Made by a program: the position numbers and the translations under genes. A stretch of 64,000 bases of DNA, taken from contig JAZBQD010000015.1 of the NCBI GenBank assembly GCA_036583965.1, positions 87,473,309 through 87,537,308 on the forward strand. Direction: 5' to 3'. This DNA comes from Prunella strophiata (lineage: Eukaryota > Chordata > Aves > Passeriformes > Prunellidae). The notes under the pieces are model-generated. The model searched no databases and was not told the origin of the DNA. It saw only the letters and a program-made list of their open reading frames with translations. Below, one piece after another: positions 1-13,231 of the stretch (positions within the stretch are counted from its first letter, which is position 1; each line of letters opens with the position of its first letter).

Positions 1-3000
1 TTTGATTTGGGTGAATATAGTGCTATGATAGAGAAAGTTGATGAGATCAAGCAAAGATGCTTCACATCCCAACAGGTTGCTGGTGAACTGGGTGGCCCAC
101 TTTGTTTCCACCAACATTACTTTCAGCTCTGGAAGACACAAGCCCTTGGTGTTTTGCAGGATGTGAATAAATGTGCCTCCTAGGAGGAAGGTGTGATGGC
201 TACTCATGGTAACTTCCAGATGGCAAAAGCCCAAGGCTGCCAGGACATGATCCTTTACCTTTCCTTTACCAAGGTGTGGAGGGGGCAAAGTCCCAGCATT
301 CTGCTCCTGTGGCTTTGTCTTGCACATTGGGGACTAACAAAAACCCATCAGTAACCTGTGGGTTTGACTTGAGATCAGAGGCTGACAGGGATCTGTTAGT
401 GCTGCTGCAGATGGGCCTGGCCTGTAGGCAGGGAGGAGAGTGGGGAGGAAGAGAAGAGGAACAAAAAGGTCCATTTGGGCTGTAAGAGGCTGTCCCCCTG
501 GCTTACACATTTGCCAAGACTAGCAGATGCGAGTGGCTGACCCGTGAGATGTGAGACTTTCCTTAAACACTAGCAATTCTTTCAGTTGGCTAGTCTGCAG
601 CTGAAGAAAAGAAAAGAGATGGGGGAAGAGAGGAAGTGACATTTATGTCCCAAAATAAAGCTGAAGAAATATCATGAAGCCTGGAGCAGGTCATTAACTG
701 CTCACATGCATCTCTGTAGTGACTAACTCTCATCCTGTTAAACTGCCTGTAGCAAAAGCTGCTGGCCACAAAACAAGCCAGTTGTGTACCATTCCAGGTG
801 ACACTGTGCTTGCAATAGGAGATTCACAGCCCAAGTTTGCATGAGCTGTCACCCAGCAGAGCTCCAGGCTTACTTTGAAGTGCCCTGGAAGATGTCTTGT
901 CCAAAATTGCAATATCACTTACATTAACAGAAACTGTAGGAAAAATATAGGTAGTAAGCAAATTCTTCACTTTGGTAAATTAGATAGTATGAGGGAGAAA
1001 AAATGTACACAAGATTGGGTCAAGCTTATGCAAGCAGATGACTAAGGTCTTTGTTTTTCAGTGAAAACTCCTGTGTCCTTATGGGGGAAATGTTTGTCCA
1101 CCTTTTCTGGGAACTTTGTATATCTTTGTCATTGATTTGAGGAGTTTTAGGAACAAAACCAACCAAGACGATGGAATTGGTCACGATGGCTCAGCACCCC
1201 CTCATTTTTATTGCACATTGCTGACATAATGACATGGATAAGAGGATACCTCAATTCTTTGGGTCTTTAGAGAGCAGACAGCTTGTCTGTTTCAGTTCTG
1301 TCTCCTTTTATTGTTTTCTCCCCTTTCTGATGCTGTAAATTGTCATCTTTTGATAGCATTTTACCATCTTGTTTTCTATCTGAGAACCAAGTTTGTAGTC
1401 TTGGTATATGTAAGCTTCTTAAATGCAAGAATTGGGGCAACACCAAACACGCAATAAAAAAATCGTTTCCTTGTGGGAATTTCAAAAAAGCAGTTAAAAT
1501 GCCATCAAGTATGATGAAAGCAATACAGTGGTTTTCCTGTATTTAACAGTAATGATGTGCTCTGAGTATTTGTTGCCATCCTGGTTAATATACCTGGGTT
1601 TGATTCTTCTGTATCAAGTTACATATATAGAAATATACTACAGAACTACTTGATAAACCATAAAAGGGCACAGATTTTCCATGTGTAAAGTATGGAGGTA
1701 ATTTGTAGAAAAGGGGCAAGATGTCAATGGTGGCATAGATCATGGAGGGGCATGTTCTTGTTGCACACTGTCATTACTAGAGCACTTCAAACCACCTAGT
1801 ATCTACCTGGCTGATTAAGTTTGGCTTTCTGTGCCTTTTTTTACATCCACCACCCCTATTCTATTCTTTGGTCCCTGCCCAGGTGGGCAGCTAGATGCCA
1901 TTTCTGTGTTTTGTCTTTTCTTCTTCCTACTTGCTTAGAAATGTTTCTCCTAGAGGGTGATTTGCTCCTTTGTCTTCTTAGTTTTTTGAAACTTGCAATT
2001 CTTTAGAAGAAAATGAGATTGGTTGTAAACTGAAGTACTTCCATCTTTGTCGGAATTTTATTAATTAATATTGTCACTGCCTGTCAAAGCTAAACAGCAG
2101 AGAAATACTGGGTATGGAGGGAAGAGATCAGAAGACTCAGTATTCTGCCATGTGATGTCCCTTCCTTTCTTCTCTTTTTTTTTGGCTATTCTTTTCTTTA
2201 TATATCATGTCATTAAAAGCAGTAGAGTTCATTTATGGGCTCCTTGACTGATGAGCAAAACCTATCATTTGAGTATACTGTTGTATTTATGACATTTTCA
2301 TTATTTCTGCTCCCTCAGCAGAGGAGGTAGTCTTTCTACATCAGTTTTTGTATTGTAAGATTTTGTCTCTTGATCTATTTCAGTGACTGGTAGTAAGTGC
2401 ATAACTATTCCTTTGTATCCTCTAAGATCTTCTTGTTTGTTTGACTTCCTGTTGTTGACACCTTACTCAGCCCACAATTAGCCAGAAGCTAATTTCAAGA
2501 GCACAGTATAAGTATCTGCAGTACCATCTTGCTAGCAGTCTGCCAGGATGTCTGAGATTAATTGGATATATTTGTAGTCTCTTTAATGGATCACGCCAGG
2601 TCTCATGCACTGTCCCAAATCCATTAGCCAAACCCCTAGCATCAGGGGACTGGTATAACTGAAGGGCAGCACCAGAGTGTGCAGTGGTTAAGCCAGCTTT
2701 GTCTGCATGTTTCAGTGGCTTTCTTAAAAACTGGAGGGTACTGTGATGTTTGCCATTATCTAAATGAATGCAGCAAAGCTGCAAAGGGGTGAAGTTGGGA
2801 CACACTTGGAGGCCCTGTTTCCCTTTGTGACTTTGATTTGCACGCTTCTCAGAAAATAATGATGCTCTTGCCATCCCTATGAGGTGGAAAACTGTCCTCT
2901 TGCTGGTTTTTTGCTCTTGTGAAGTGACATGAATCTTCACTGGTCTGTTGCTTTTAGTCTCCTTGTCTCAGAAAGGATTGGGTGGAGAGGAATAAGATAA

Positions 3001-4228
3001 TGTTTGATCATGTCACTGTCATCTCTCGCTGACTTTTCTGGCTTTCTTACTGAAGATGAGGCAAATCTAGCAGAGCCTTTGCCTTTGGATGAGACTCTTA
3101 GATTCAAAAGACAAGTTATTTCTGTTGCTCTGAGAAACAATGAGCACATGGTATAATTTAAATCACAGATAAAATCGGCCACTATAAAATCACCTGCTGC
3201 AGCTTCTTTGGAACCACTAGACATAACATTCTGGCTTGGTAATGTGCAGGCTACTCTGCCTGAAACATGCCCAAAATCACAGTGCCCATATCCAACATTG
3301 AACTGTGCTGTCAAAAGAGCTCATGGACAAGCAGTGTTCCTCCCTGAAAGGAAGCTCTGCATCCCAAGTGAGAGAAACCACAAATGAGAGATGGCCAGAC
3401 CTGACTGACAGCCTCTGCATATTTCCTCTGCATAGACAGTGGAAATTTTTAAGGTCTGACAATACGACTCAGGAAAAAAAGACAAACATTTCCCCAGCCT
3501 TCCACAATGCTACCCCCCCCCCCCCTCCTCCCCAAAAATAAAATTGTGTCCAAAGAGAAGAGGAGAGCAGGTTTCTGCATATTTATGATTTATAGTGTGC
3601 TAGTCAGGACATAAACTGGGACAAGAGACCTGCAGGCTCCAAGCCCTTGGTTTGTGTAACTTGGTTTGTTATTACCATGCCCATTTCTTTGCCCCTAACC
3701 AGGAGAAGTGTTCAGTCTCCATGACTTACTGAATCTCCAAATCCCAAGGGTTGTAATTTAGGATGTACAGCCTCTTGAGCAGGGAGAGCCCAGTGTATAT
3801 ATTGATTGGGTCATTTCAAAAAGGATGTAAGACGTACTTCAAATCTTTCCTTTCCTTCCTCCTGCCCTGAGCTGTGCAGCCCAAGGCTAGGATGACAGGT
3901 TTAGTGCTGCAGTTCAGTAGACACCCTCCCCTATCACTACTTAGGAGAAGGATCTTGCCCTCTGTCATCTTTTGCATGAGCTCTTTCAGGCCATTAGTCT
4001 AATGGCTTCATGAAGTAGAAGTGCAGGGAATAAAATTAAAATGCATTCCAATTGTTTAATTTATCTTGGGAAATTTAGGTAGCAAAGAATGATTTTTATT
4101 TCACCTCCTAAGAGAAGTTGATTATCTGTTTGAAAGAGGAGAGACTACTGGCATTTTAAATCATCTGGAAGCACAGAAGTGTAATGATGGAAATACTGAG
4201 ACTATCAAGTCATGGCAAGAAACAGGAG
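1..4228. other. Intronic, no gene or known repeat recognised
   Basis: AT-rich intron. Open frames at 2467-3462 on the - strand are adjacent but unrecognised. A short hairpin GCCATTAG/CTAATGGC sits at 3990-4006. Confidence 0.6.
3513..3525 (+). repeat. Poly-C tract (13 C)
   Basis: Homopolymer C, followed by TCCTCCCC. Confidence 0.9.
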
Positions 4229-4234
4229 TCTAAG
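4229..4234. repeat. Target-site duplication, left copy (TCTAAG)
   Basis: Six bases identical to 4583-4588, directly bordering the LTR. Confidence 0.85.
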
Positions 4235-4582
4235 TGTCAGTGCAACGGGTCCCTGGTTGGGTAATAAGTTACATAGACTCTCAAGGCATTTGAAGAAGGC
4301 TGATCATTTTTATTAAGAAACCCATACTTTTATACCCTAGTTCACTACAGGTGGACTTAATTGGTCCTCCAATCAAAACACCATCACCATTGGATAATTA
4401 AGAAACCACCCTTTGGTAAACAAACCTCCATAATACATTCCACTATGTTCACAATACCAGGTGCAGCAAGTTAAGATAAGAATTGTTTCTCATTCTTTTC
4501 TCTGATCTTCTCACAGCCTTTCCCAGAATGATGCCTGAGAAAGTTGTCTGTTTCTCTCTGTGGCCAGAGAGCTGCTGCCACA
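4235..4582 (-). mobile_element. Solo LTR of an ERVK-like (class II) endogenous retrovirus
   Basis: A 348-bp element on the - strand with canonical TG...CA ends (TGTGGC to TGACA read on -), flanked by a perfect 6-bp duplication TCTAAG at 4229-4234 and 4583-4588. A TATA box (TATAAAAG, - strand) lies at 4327-4334 and a polyadenylation signal AATAAA (- strand) at 4309-4314, in the order expected of a retroviral LTR with a very short R region. Six-bp duplications are typical of beta/alpha-like (class II) retroviruses. The sequence resembles LTRs I recall from passerine genomes. No internal retroviral genes are next to it, so it is the product of LTR-LTR recombination. It is antisense to PHACTR1. 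Confidence 0.88.
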
Positions 4583-4588
4583 TCTAAG
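4583..4588. repeat. Target-site duplication, right copy (TCTAAG)
   Basis: Six bases identical to 4229-4234, directly bordering the LTR. Confidence 0.85.
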
Positions 4589-5278
4589 TTTTGTTAGAAA
4601 TTTTGATAAATACTTTTTATCTTCAGCTGTAGGCTAAGGGGTGTTCAGCTGCAACACAAATAGTGTTATCTTGGTATTAGTTATTCTTTTAGTACAGATT
4701 CAAGAATAAACAGATGGAAATTTGGTAAGCAGACTTGAATGCATTGGAGATCTGAGGATAAATAATTGGAATACTCATTAACTACATTCTGATAAATGAG
4801 CCAGGCCTGGAAATGTCACTGTGGTCTATTGCATCCACAGTCTATGTATCAGCAAGTTTCTCCTAAAGTAGTGTTGATCCATATATTCACATCCATACAG
4901 ACTGTAGACATGGTCCCTAATCTCAGCAGTCCATGTCATAAGGATTATGGCACAAGCTTTATCTCTCTTTACCCCATGCATTGGCTGCAGTTACTTTGGT
5001 GTTTCTGATGCTATCTGAAATTGTATGTGTGCAGCTCCAATTCTATTTTAACATGGAGACTCTATCAGCCTTGATTTTTAGTAAAATAAGTGAATAAATA
5101 AAATAAATAGAAATGTTATTTTTTCTGTATCATCTGAAATTGAACTGTTATAAAGGGTATGTGTGTCATGCTGCTGTAGTGCTTTGTAGAATCTTATCTT
5201 TCCCATTTTACTTTCCAAGCTGCTTAAAATGTCAGCACTGATAAAAATTCAGATGCACAGACTGAACAGTCAGCAGTG

Positions 5279-5337
5279 TAGGCGCACAGACATGTGGGTG
5301 TAGGTGCACAGACATGTGGCTGGATGGATGGATGGAC
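5279..5337 (+). repeat. 22-bp tandem duplication followed by a GGAT microsatellite
   Basis: TAGGCGCACAGACATGTGGGTG at 5279-5300 is repeated at 5301-5322 with two differences; about four GGAT units follow. Confidence 0.88.
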
Positions 5338-6931
5338 AGTGGAAACTATTTGAACCAGAAGTGAAACCAGAATTTGAAAGACCTCATGCCTCTCCTTCCA
5401 TACACCAGCAAAACAGGATGCTTTCCTTATGCTAACACACTCGTGTTATTGGATGAATAGTTTTGAAATTTGGGCTCACCCTGAAGGGAAAGCCAGGTGC
5501 AGAGGCTTGTGTGGAACTTTGCCTATTTGAATCTGAATTGCACCCTGTTGAGAAGTAGAAGAGTGAGATGAGTAAAGCTTTCATTAATATTCACAGCCCC
5601 AAAATAATTGTCTGCGGGTTTATAGTCATGAGGGTGAGAAGTTGTCTTCCAGCGATCTGCTGGGGCACTTAAGACAGAATGTGCTGCTGCTCCAGCATCT
5701 GAATAAAGAGCAGTTTCTGACTGTCTGCTCTCTGTAGCTGGCAAACTTGGGCTCCTCTAGCATGCATTGAAGAGAATTAGACATGATACCTTAAATGATA
5801 AAGAAAGGAGGGACTCATGAGGCTCAGCTTCCTCTTCTTCAAAGTCCCTAGGTCACATGCATTAGCAAGCTGGAACTCAGCATGTGCTTCCTTTTTCCTT
5901 CTTGTGTGTCTCATTTAAATAAGGACAGCATTTTCCCTGCATTATTTGACTCTAGTTACTAACATGCGTTTGCTTTTCCATGCATTTTTGTCATCTGAGT
6001 CAAATGCCATTTTCCTTGTGAACTCAATGTGCTTGTGCTGAGCATAGAAATCCATGAGCCTAAAAGAAAATAGGGGATCATGTAGTTCCAGTGAACTGAT
6101 GCTTCTTTCTCTTATTCATCTCAAGTTGGCAGAACAGGCAGTTCACTAAACAGCAAGACAGGCATCAGTTCATTATTACATCTGCTGGCATTGCATAGAG
6201 GCTCAAGAAGGACACTTTTTGGTGGTATTTTACTTTGGGGTTGTTTTCACTCATTTTTAATTTTGTCAGCTTTCTTTGGCCATTGGACCCAGTGAGATAA
6301 ATGAATTTTTAAAAAATATAGACCTATATAAAGATGGGCATTACTTATAGAGTTCAGCAGCTCTGAGCTAGTGCACCTGTTCCCTGTGCTTACCAAGCAA
6401 ATGATGTCCTTCACTTGCTATCATCAATTTAGTTCAGATTTTTGCATTATTATGGCGTGTAGACCAGGTTCCATTTTTATATGTTTGTGTGTTAGTACTT
6501 GTAGTCACGTACCTGTTTCGTTTCTTGGTTCCTCCCTTTTTAACTAAATGCTTGGGAAATTTTTAAATCTGAACACCACCATAAGCCTTCTAAAACTTGG
6601 TGTACTCATCCAGATGTCATGGTTCAAGACAGTCTCTGAGTTGTGAATTCAAACAAACATGCTGTTTAAAGAGATTTTTAAACAGGTTTTTGTGACAATA
6701 CTCCAGCTCAGTTTGAAGAGCATGTAACATTTGACTTGACAGAAAGGGATTTGTGGTACTTGTAGGATGTTGTGTAGATACTTCTCCTAAAAGAGAACAG
6801 TACTTAAAATTGAGAACCTGTTCCCCATAGGTTATATAGAAAAAAGGAAGTTTATATTGCCTGCAAATGCTCAAAAAGGCTTATGTTGTACTTGGTGTGG
6901 TTTAATGTTTTGGTTTGGTGGTTTTTGGTCT

Positions 6932-6933
<2 letters not shown>

Positions 6934-6969
<36 letters not shown>
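6934..6969 (+). repeat. Poly-T tract (36 T)
   Basis: Homopolymer T, the longest single-base run in the window. It could be the A-tail of a - strand retrocopy, but no recognisable source lies upstream on that strand. Confidence 0.92.
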
Positions 6970-6972
<3 letters not shown>

Positions 6973-9383
6973 CATCTTGGTAGCAGAATCTTGATGATTT
7001 TAAAAGGAAACTTTAAGCATGTAGGCAAAACAGATTTCTTCACTTTGTTGCTTTGTCCTGTACCAGCAGTGAAGGGGTGAAAAGAGATCCCTTTGTTTTA
7101 ACTGTAAGAAATGTCAGGGTTTGGTTGAATTTCATCCTTCTTCTGGGTTGAAATGAAACATTGTGCAGATGCCTATCACAGTTACCTTCATGATGTTGAA
7201 AATGAACCCTGCTGCCAATTTCATGGCCAAGTGACTCTGTATAGGCACATCCCAGTGTGCTGCTGAATGCTCTGCTTGCATTTGCAGCTCACATCATGCC
7301 ACTGGTTCTTCTCTCTAACACGACAGAAAGGCATCATTCCCTTCATTCTCATCAATACAGTGGAAAGCACTGTCACACACCATGTCCTAATGTCTTCTCT
7401 GCCAATTTCTTTAAGGTAAATTTTAGCATTCTGGAAAGGACCCTTTAGCAGCTTTAGCCAGTCACTAGATGATTTGGGTAATTTGACTCCTTGTGACCTT
7501 TGTTGTTCACTGTGCTACAGTTAGGGTTTCATTAATTTCTTTCTGCTAGCATTATTTCAGAGCTTTTTCTATGATTGTGTTTTCTTGGTTCCCTGTAGTA
7601 TCTTTTTCCTTAGTTCTGATCTCAACCCATTCTCATTTTTTGAACTATTTCTGAGTGCTGGACTTGGAATAATTCATGAGCTTGAAGCTACATGCATAGG
7701 TTTTTCCTTTGACTGTAATATTTCTTAGGTAGATATACCTAAGATGGGCACCACCTTTTTTTTTCAAGGCAGCATCATGTTTTTAGAAACCAGAGATTTT
7801 CCTATAAATCTATTGAGCAAGACCAATATCCTGCAGAACTCAGCAACCTTGAGACACCCTAGAACCTTATGCTAAAAAAGATGGTGGAAAAAAAGTGAAA
7901 TCATAGCTATGAAAAATACACACTCAGTGTGTTTTAGCCAACAACTTTCCATGCTTTATTCATGACCTTAAAGGAATTGTAGATGTTTTTGTCCCCTTGG
8001 AGTATTCATCTTTGAAACTCAAGCCTCTACTGTAAGGGCCTAAACTAACTGTCATTTGAATAAACAAAAAAAGTTCTCATTATAACCATAGGTACTGCTG
8101 CACTTAGGTACTCAAAGCAAAGGTATTAGTACTTATTGTAAATTCCTGAACATGGATACAGACTGTCTCCTTTCAGAGGACATATGAAACATTTTTTTTT
8201 TTTTTTGCTAGGCTGTTACTGAGGGTGGTTTTAAAACTCATATTTAGGCTCATTATCAATGTGCCATTTGGTATAATTACTCCTTTCCTCTTGGCCAACT
8301 TCCTATCAACTTCTTTAAAGAACAGAAACAGAGTTTCTTTTTCCTAAGGGAAGGAATACAGAGTTTACAAGGGAATGGTTTGAACTTTCTAGCTCTTAAA
8401 TGAGGCGGTTTTTTTCCTCTTCTCCCAGCCATTGCAGTAATTTAAAACTCAATTTTTTATCTTTATGATGATAGTGGTGAGATGGTACTGTTGTGTTTAG
8501 GAAGTTTAATGTTTGCAATGCCATTTTCTGAATAGGATTACTTTTAGTAAGAGGACATGCCTCTCTCAAGTTTCTGAAAATATAAAGATATGCCTTCTAA
8601 AGCACACATTTTTAGTAAAATAAAATATTGGGTATGCCTACTTCCAAGAATGTCAAAATACAAAGATCAGAAATTTTAGTCCCTCAGAAATCCCCTAAGA
8701 AATTTAGAAGTATTCAAATATATTTTAATGGGACTTCTCAAAATAAACAGCTAGCTTTTTGCACTAGTGGTTTATTTGTAGAAGGGTGGAGAACTTCCCT
8801 GATTCCCAGTGAGGACTGGTAGAGCCAAGGTGCTCTGCTATGTGAGCAACTGTGTCTTCCTCTGTCCACATGGCAATTAGGAAAATTGTCACCCACTAAG
8901 AGAAGCCTAGCAAAATGTGAACAACAAACCCATGGGCTTTCATGGGCTCAATCCTTTTCTTAGGTTGCTTTGCAGCTGAGTAGAATTTGTAATTCAGGCT
9001 AATTTAAGAAAGAAATTCAACCATGAAAATGTAATCACTACCAACTCCTTCAAGAAGACAGTTTCAATCACTATCAAGCTGAAACAAGTACAGGAAAAGT
9101 GCTATGCACTGTTTCTTCATCAGGATATACTTAGGAGTTGAAGGTACCTGGGCTTCAATTTCTGTTTTTTCTTGTTGAATGTGTTGAAGATTTGCTGGAA
9201 GGAAGACATCTTCTCTGTTGCCCTTAGCTTTGGCTTTCAGGAAGAACTTGAGCTGTGATGGATGAGACTTAGCTCTAGCTGCTAAGTTTGGGTATGACTG
9301 AAAGACAAATCAGATTGCTTAACATCCCAAGTGTCTGCAGGGATCCATCTAGGACTCCTGAGCCATGGTGCCTAGTCCTGTCC

Positions 9384-9388
9384 ACGTG
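9384..9388. repeat. Target-site duplication, left copy (ACGTG)
   Basis: Five bases identical to 9961-9965 and abutting the LTR start. Confidence 0.82.
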
Positions 9389-9960
9389 TGTCATGTTTTC
9401 ACCTCAGTCAGCAACTAAGCCCCAGACAGTCACTCACTCACTCTCCCCCAGAAGGATGAGGGAAAGAGAAGAGGAAGAGTGAGAAAACTTGTGATTGGAG
9501 ATTAAGACAGTTAAATAGGTAAAGCGAAGCTGTGTGCACAAGCAAAGCAGAGTAAAGAATTCCTTTGCTACTTCCAATGGACAGGAAAGTGTTCATCAAT
9601 CCCCAGAAAAGGGAGCCTTATGATGACCTGGGAAGACAAACACCATCACTCCAAACATCTCCCCCTTCCTTCTCCTTCCCCCAGCTTTATATGCTGAGCA
9701 TGACACTCTGTGGTCTGGGATGCCCTTTGGGTCAGTCAGGGCTGGCTGTCCCTGCTGTGTCGTGTGTATCCCCAGCCTCCTTGCTGCTGCAACTATGTGA
9801 GGACAGAAGAGGCCTTGACACTGTACAAGCCCTGCTCAGCAGCAGCAAAAGCATCCCTGTGTTATCAACACTGTTCTCAGTGTTGATAACAAATCTAAAA
9901 CCTAGCTCCTTACAAGCTTCTAGGAAGAAAATTAATTCTATCCCAGCCCAAACCAGCTCA
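9389..9960 (-). mobile_element. Solo LTR of an avian endogenous retrovirus (5-bp duplication)
   Basis: A 572-bp element on the - strand with TG...CA ends, flanked by a perfect 5-bp duplication ACGTG (9384-9388 and 9961-9965). On the - strand it opens with TGAGCTGGTTTGGGCTGGG and AGAATTAATTTTCTTCC, a start I recall as a very common bird LTR; a TATA box (TATAAAG) sits at 9685-9691, and a degenerate polyadenylation site should lie near 9510, where CTATTTAACTG replaces the CTATTAAACTG I recall. Five-bp duplications fit ERVL-type or class I elements; I cannot choose between them. No gag, pol or env is adjacent. The 148-codon + strand frame starting at 9565 lies mostly inside this LTR and is not a gene. 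Confidence 0.9.
9861..9890. repeat. Perfect 13-bp inverted repeat inside the solo LTR
   Basis: GTTATCAACACTG, a 4-nt loop TTCT, then CAGTGTTGATAAC. In the LTR relatives I recall, the second arm is not present in this form, so it may have arisen by a local templated copy. Confidence 0.85.
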
Positions 9961-9965
9961 ACGTG
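9961..9965. repeat. Target-site duplication, right copy (ACGTG)
   Basis: Five bases identical to 9384-9388 and abutting the LTR end. Confidence 0.82.
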
Positions 9966-10510
9966 TATTGGAGGAGTTACTGATGTTCCAGTGGTTGATG
10001 CCCACTTGTAAGGTGAGAGTCACAAACCCCACTGCAACTGTTTTGCCTCGTAGCATTTCATTTGTTTTACATGAAGTTAGAATTGCTAGTAGTTCTGTGG
10101 GTATGACCTGTGCTCAGCTTTCTCCTTTGAATATTTTGGTGTTGTGAGACTTAAACTCCTTCTTGGCAAAATACCTCTTAAGGAGGTTTGTAAGAGTAGT
10201 ATTTTTCTGATGCTCTCTGCCAGGTGAGCTTTTAGTGTGGCAGTGTGATTACCTTGGAGTTAATGCCCTAGATGGGAAATTCTGCTTGTAGCTGACATTT
10301 ACACCAGAACATGAGATTTTTATGGCAGTTCTTCACAGGCTGAAACATGGATCCCTCTCTCTAGATGCCCAGCAAGCTGTGCTAACAGGGCTCTATCTAC
10401 CCATCCGTACTCTTCTGCTTTTGCTTTCTGGGGAGAGGATGTAGGAAACAGCACCACACCTCTCTCATGTCTCCCCTCATGCCTCAAACAGAAGATCCCC
10501 TACCAGAAGC

Positions 10511-10530
10511 AAAAAAAAAAAAAAAAAAAA
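10511..10530 (+). repeat. Poly-A tract (20 A)
   Basis: Homopolymer A with no recognisable retrocopy next to it. Confidence 0.9.
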
Positions 10531-13231
10531 GGGACAGTGAGAAGCAGTGTCTTCAGTCCTCTTTATTCTCCTTTGTACAGAACTGGGCAGGATCAGGCTC
10601 TCAACAAATCACAGCTATGAACAGTACTTTCTTTCAATACATAAGTGAAGCAGTAAAGAAGCCACAGTAAAGCCCAGGAACAGTGTTGGGAGAAGGGTGT
10701 TTGTGCTGGCAGATCAGTGCCCTCACTATCACTAATGCTTTCTTTCAAACCCAGTAGGTCTTGAATTCTTTAAAATAACCATTTCAGTGGGATAGATGTG
10801 CTCCTTCATCCATCATGGTACAACAAGTAGTAGTGTTCCCCAGGAAAATCAGAGATGTGGATTTAAGCCTTTTCAAGGGGAAGATGAAAGTGACCCCATG
10901 ATTCTCCTTTCTCCTAAATAAGGTCTCTGCCTGCTCTAACAGAAAAAACCTCGCATATCATCTTACTTCCTCTGCTTTCTTAAAAGTGCAAACGGTGCAT
11001 CTGCTCCCTGCTTGTCAATTAGGAAGGTTAAAATATCCCTTCCTTTGAAGCTGAAGTTTTTTACTGGAGCAATTCCTGGTACCTATGGAACTGTAGCCCC
11101 AAGAACAGTGGGAGATCTCTTCTGGTTTTGCTGGCCCTATTTTTCTCTTGGTTGGTTTTTGGATGTGTTCCACTTATAGTGACTGCTCTGAGTCCTATTT
11201 TGGAGCTGCTGAGCCTCCAGACATTGTGTGTGATGCCCAGGATAGACCTGTGGTGTCTGCTCCAGTGTCTGGGCACATGACATTGATGAGCTACATTACT
11301 GTTTATTTGATTGAATCTTGAATCTATATGAAATAAATGCATAAAAGATGGAAAACCTAGTGAGTAATAAGAGCAATAAAGGATACACAAAACAGTTGAT
11401 GTCAAAGAAATCTAAAAATTCTTCTTTTCTATAGTTACAGGTTTATAGGAAGAGATTATATAGCTATTGGTGACATAACCTGATAAAGTGCTTTTGTTGC
11501 AAGTGAAAATCTTATGTACATATCTTATGATACAGAAAATACTCGATGTTTTGAGAGAATTTGTATCTATGAAGACATATTTAGAGTGATGCATTCAGTG
11601 CAGTGTAGTTTGCAGAGGTTAAAAAAGTGGCTTTCAGATTGCAATCAGCATGAATAATTTACGTTTTACGTCAAAATGGGGATGAGTCAAAAGCTGGGTC
11701 CTAGAGGGATTAGACTTCCAAAACTGTTCTCTGCACTTCTGTGCCAACAAGAGAAATAAATAGACTGTGATAGAGAGATTGTAGCTGAGAGGAGAGCTGT
11801 ACCATGGTGTGGTACCTGTGCTGAAACAGGCAAAGTTAAGAGATGAGAGACTCCATTCATGGACACAGTGCAAAGTGCTGCACACCTGGGGAGCAGGAAT
11901 AATTGGCAGGGGTTTGGAACATGTGAGTGCTGCTTAGCATGCAGAGGAAAGCTACTGACAGGCTCTTCATGGCTCATAAAATCACTATGCCAGCTCACTG
12001 CCACTGCAAATGCATAGGTCCAGTGGGAGCTGTTCTCCACCAGATAGGTAATCATCTTCATTTGGCAAGACTGCGTTAGACTGCAGTGTGGCATGCCTTG
12101 TCTTTCATTGGAAAACAGACCTTTGTGGAGTTAGGAAAAGTTTAAATGGGTAATTCACATAGTAAAGGCAAGGCTGATGGAAATTAATTCCAGGTGCAAA
12201 AGGAAATTAAGGGGAAACAACTAAACATAAGATAATAGAAGAGCAGAAAATAAACCATTTTCCTGAAAGAAAAACAAGGTGGTGTTTTAATTGAAAGTGT
12301 TCCCATTTGGGTAAAGAGTAGACATAAGTGCTCAGCAATTAGAGGAGTTGTTCAGGAGTTGTTGTTTCCTGTCATTTCAAAAAGACATATGGTGTGTCTG
12401 CATCTTGTGTTGAACAAAGCTGCAAGAATAAGGTCCATGCAGTCTGAAGTGAAGGATATTTGGGGTGCAAGTTCAAAAGAAACCTTGCAACAGGAGTTTG
12501 TTGGAAACTTATCTGCAGAATAAAGACTGGTTGGATGTAGATTGGCAATGAGTAGTATTATGTTAGGGGATTTTATTTATATAGTGTTCTTGTCATTGAA
12601 TAATATGACACAGTTAATTGCATCATTAGGGCTAAGATAATTTTCAGTCTGATACTACAGATTTGTGCAAATGTAGCAGAAAGCATGAAGTAGCCATTGG
12701 AGCTTCCTAGGAAGAATTAAAATAATTAAAATCTAACTTTGTGATGTAAATTTCCTTTTGATTAAGATAATCATGTGTCTGATTATGAAAAATGGGTGTT
12801 AAGAAAAGGTCTAAGAGAGAACTTGGTGTGATTACCAGTGAGGAAGGTAATATTAAAGACCACCAGTGGGATGGGTGGGCTTCAGCTTTCAGCAATGAAA
12901 TTGCTCTTTGTACCCAAATAGGTGCTGTAATAGTGGGGTTTTTCCTAAAATGGAAGCTGGATATTATGGTATTATGTATCAGCAACATTAATAGATTAAG
13001 TAATTCCCAGACAGTGATGGGAATGACAAAACTGGCTGTCATCCTCAAGGAAAACTTCACAAGTTATGTTGTCTGTGGGAGGGGTTTTGATCTGCATGCT
13101 GTGCTTCTCAAATCCATAAAGTAGGCGACCCCTATGTTGTCTCTTAGTGGACTTTCTAGAAATCAACACCCTACTGAAAAATGTGTGAGAAAATCATAAG
13201 AACATAGAGAACAGGTTCAAGATGGCCTGGC

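Larger units (their letters stand above)
4589..9383. other. Intronic, simple repeats only
   Basis: Apart from the 22-bp duplication, the long poly-T and a 15-base T tract at 8192-8206, I see nothing identifiable. Confidence 0.6.

Noticed and set aside
6883..7080. 65-codon frame with a long phenylalanine run resembling a membrane segment
   Set aside because: Created by the 36-base T tract.
9565..10011. 148-codon + strand open frame
   Set aside because: It lies almost wholly in the antisense of the solo LTR at 9389-9960; no protein is recognisable.
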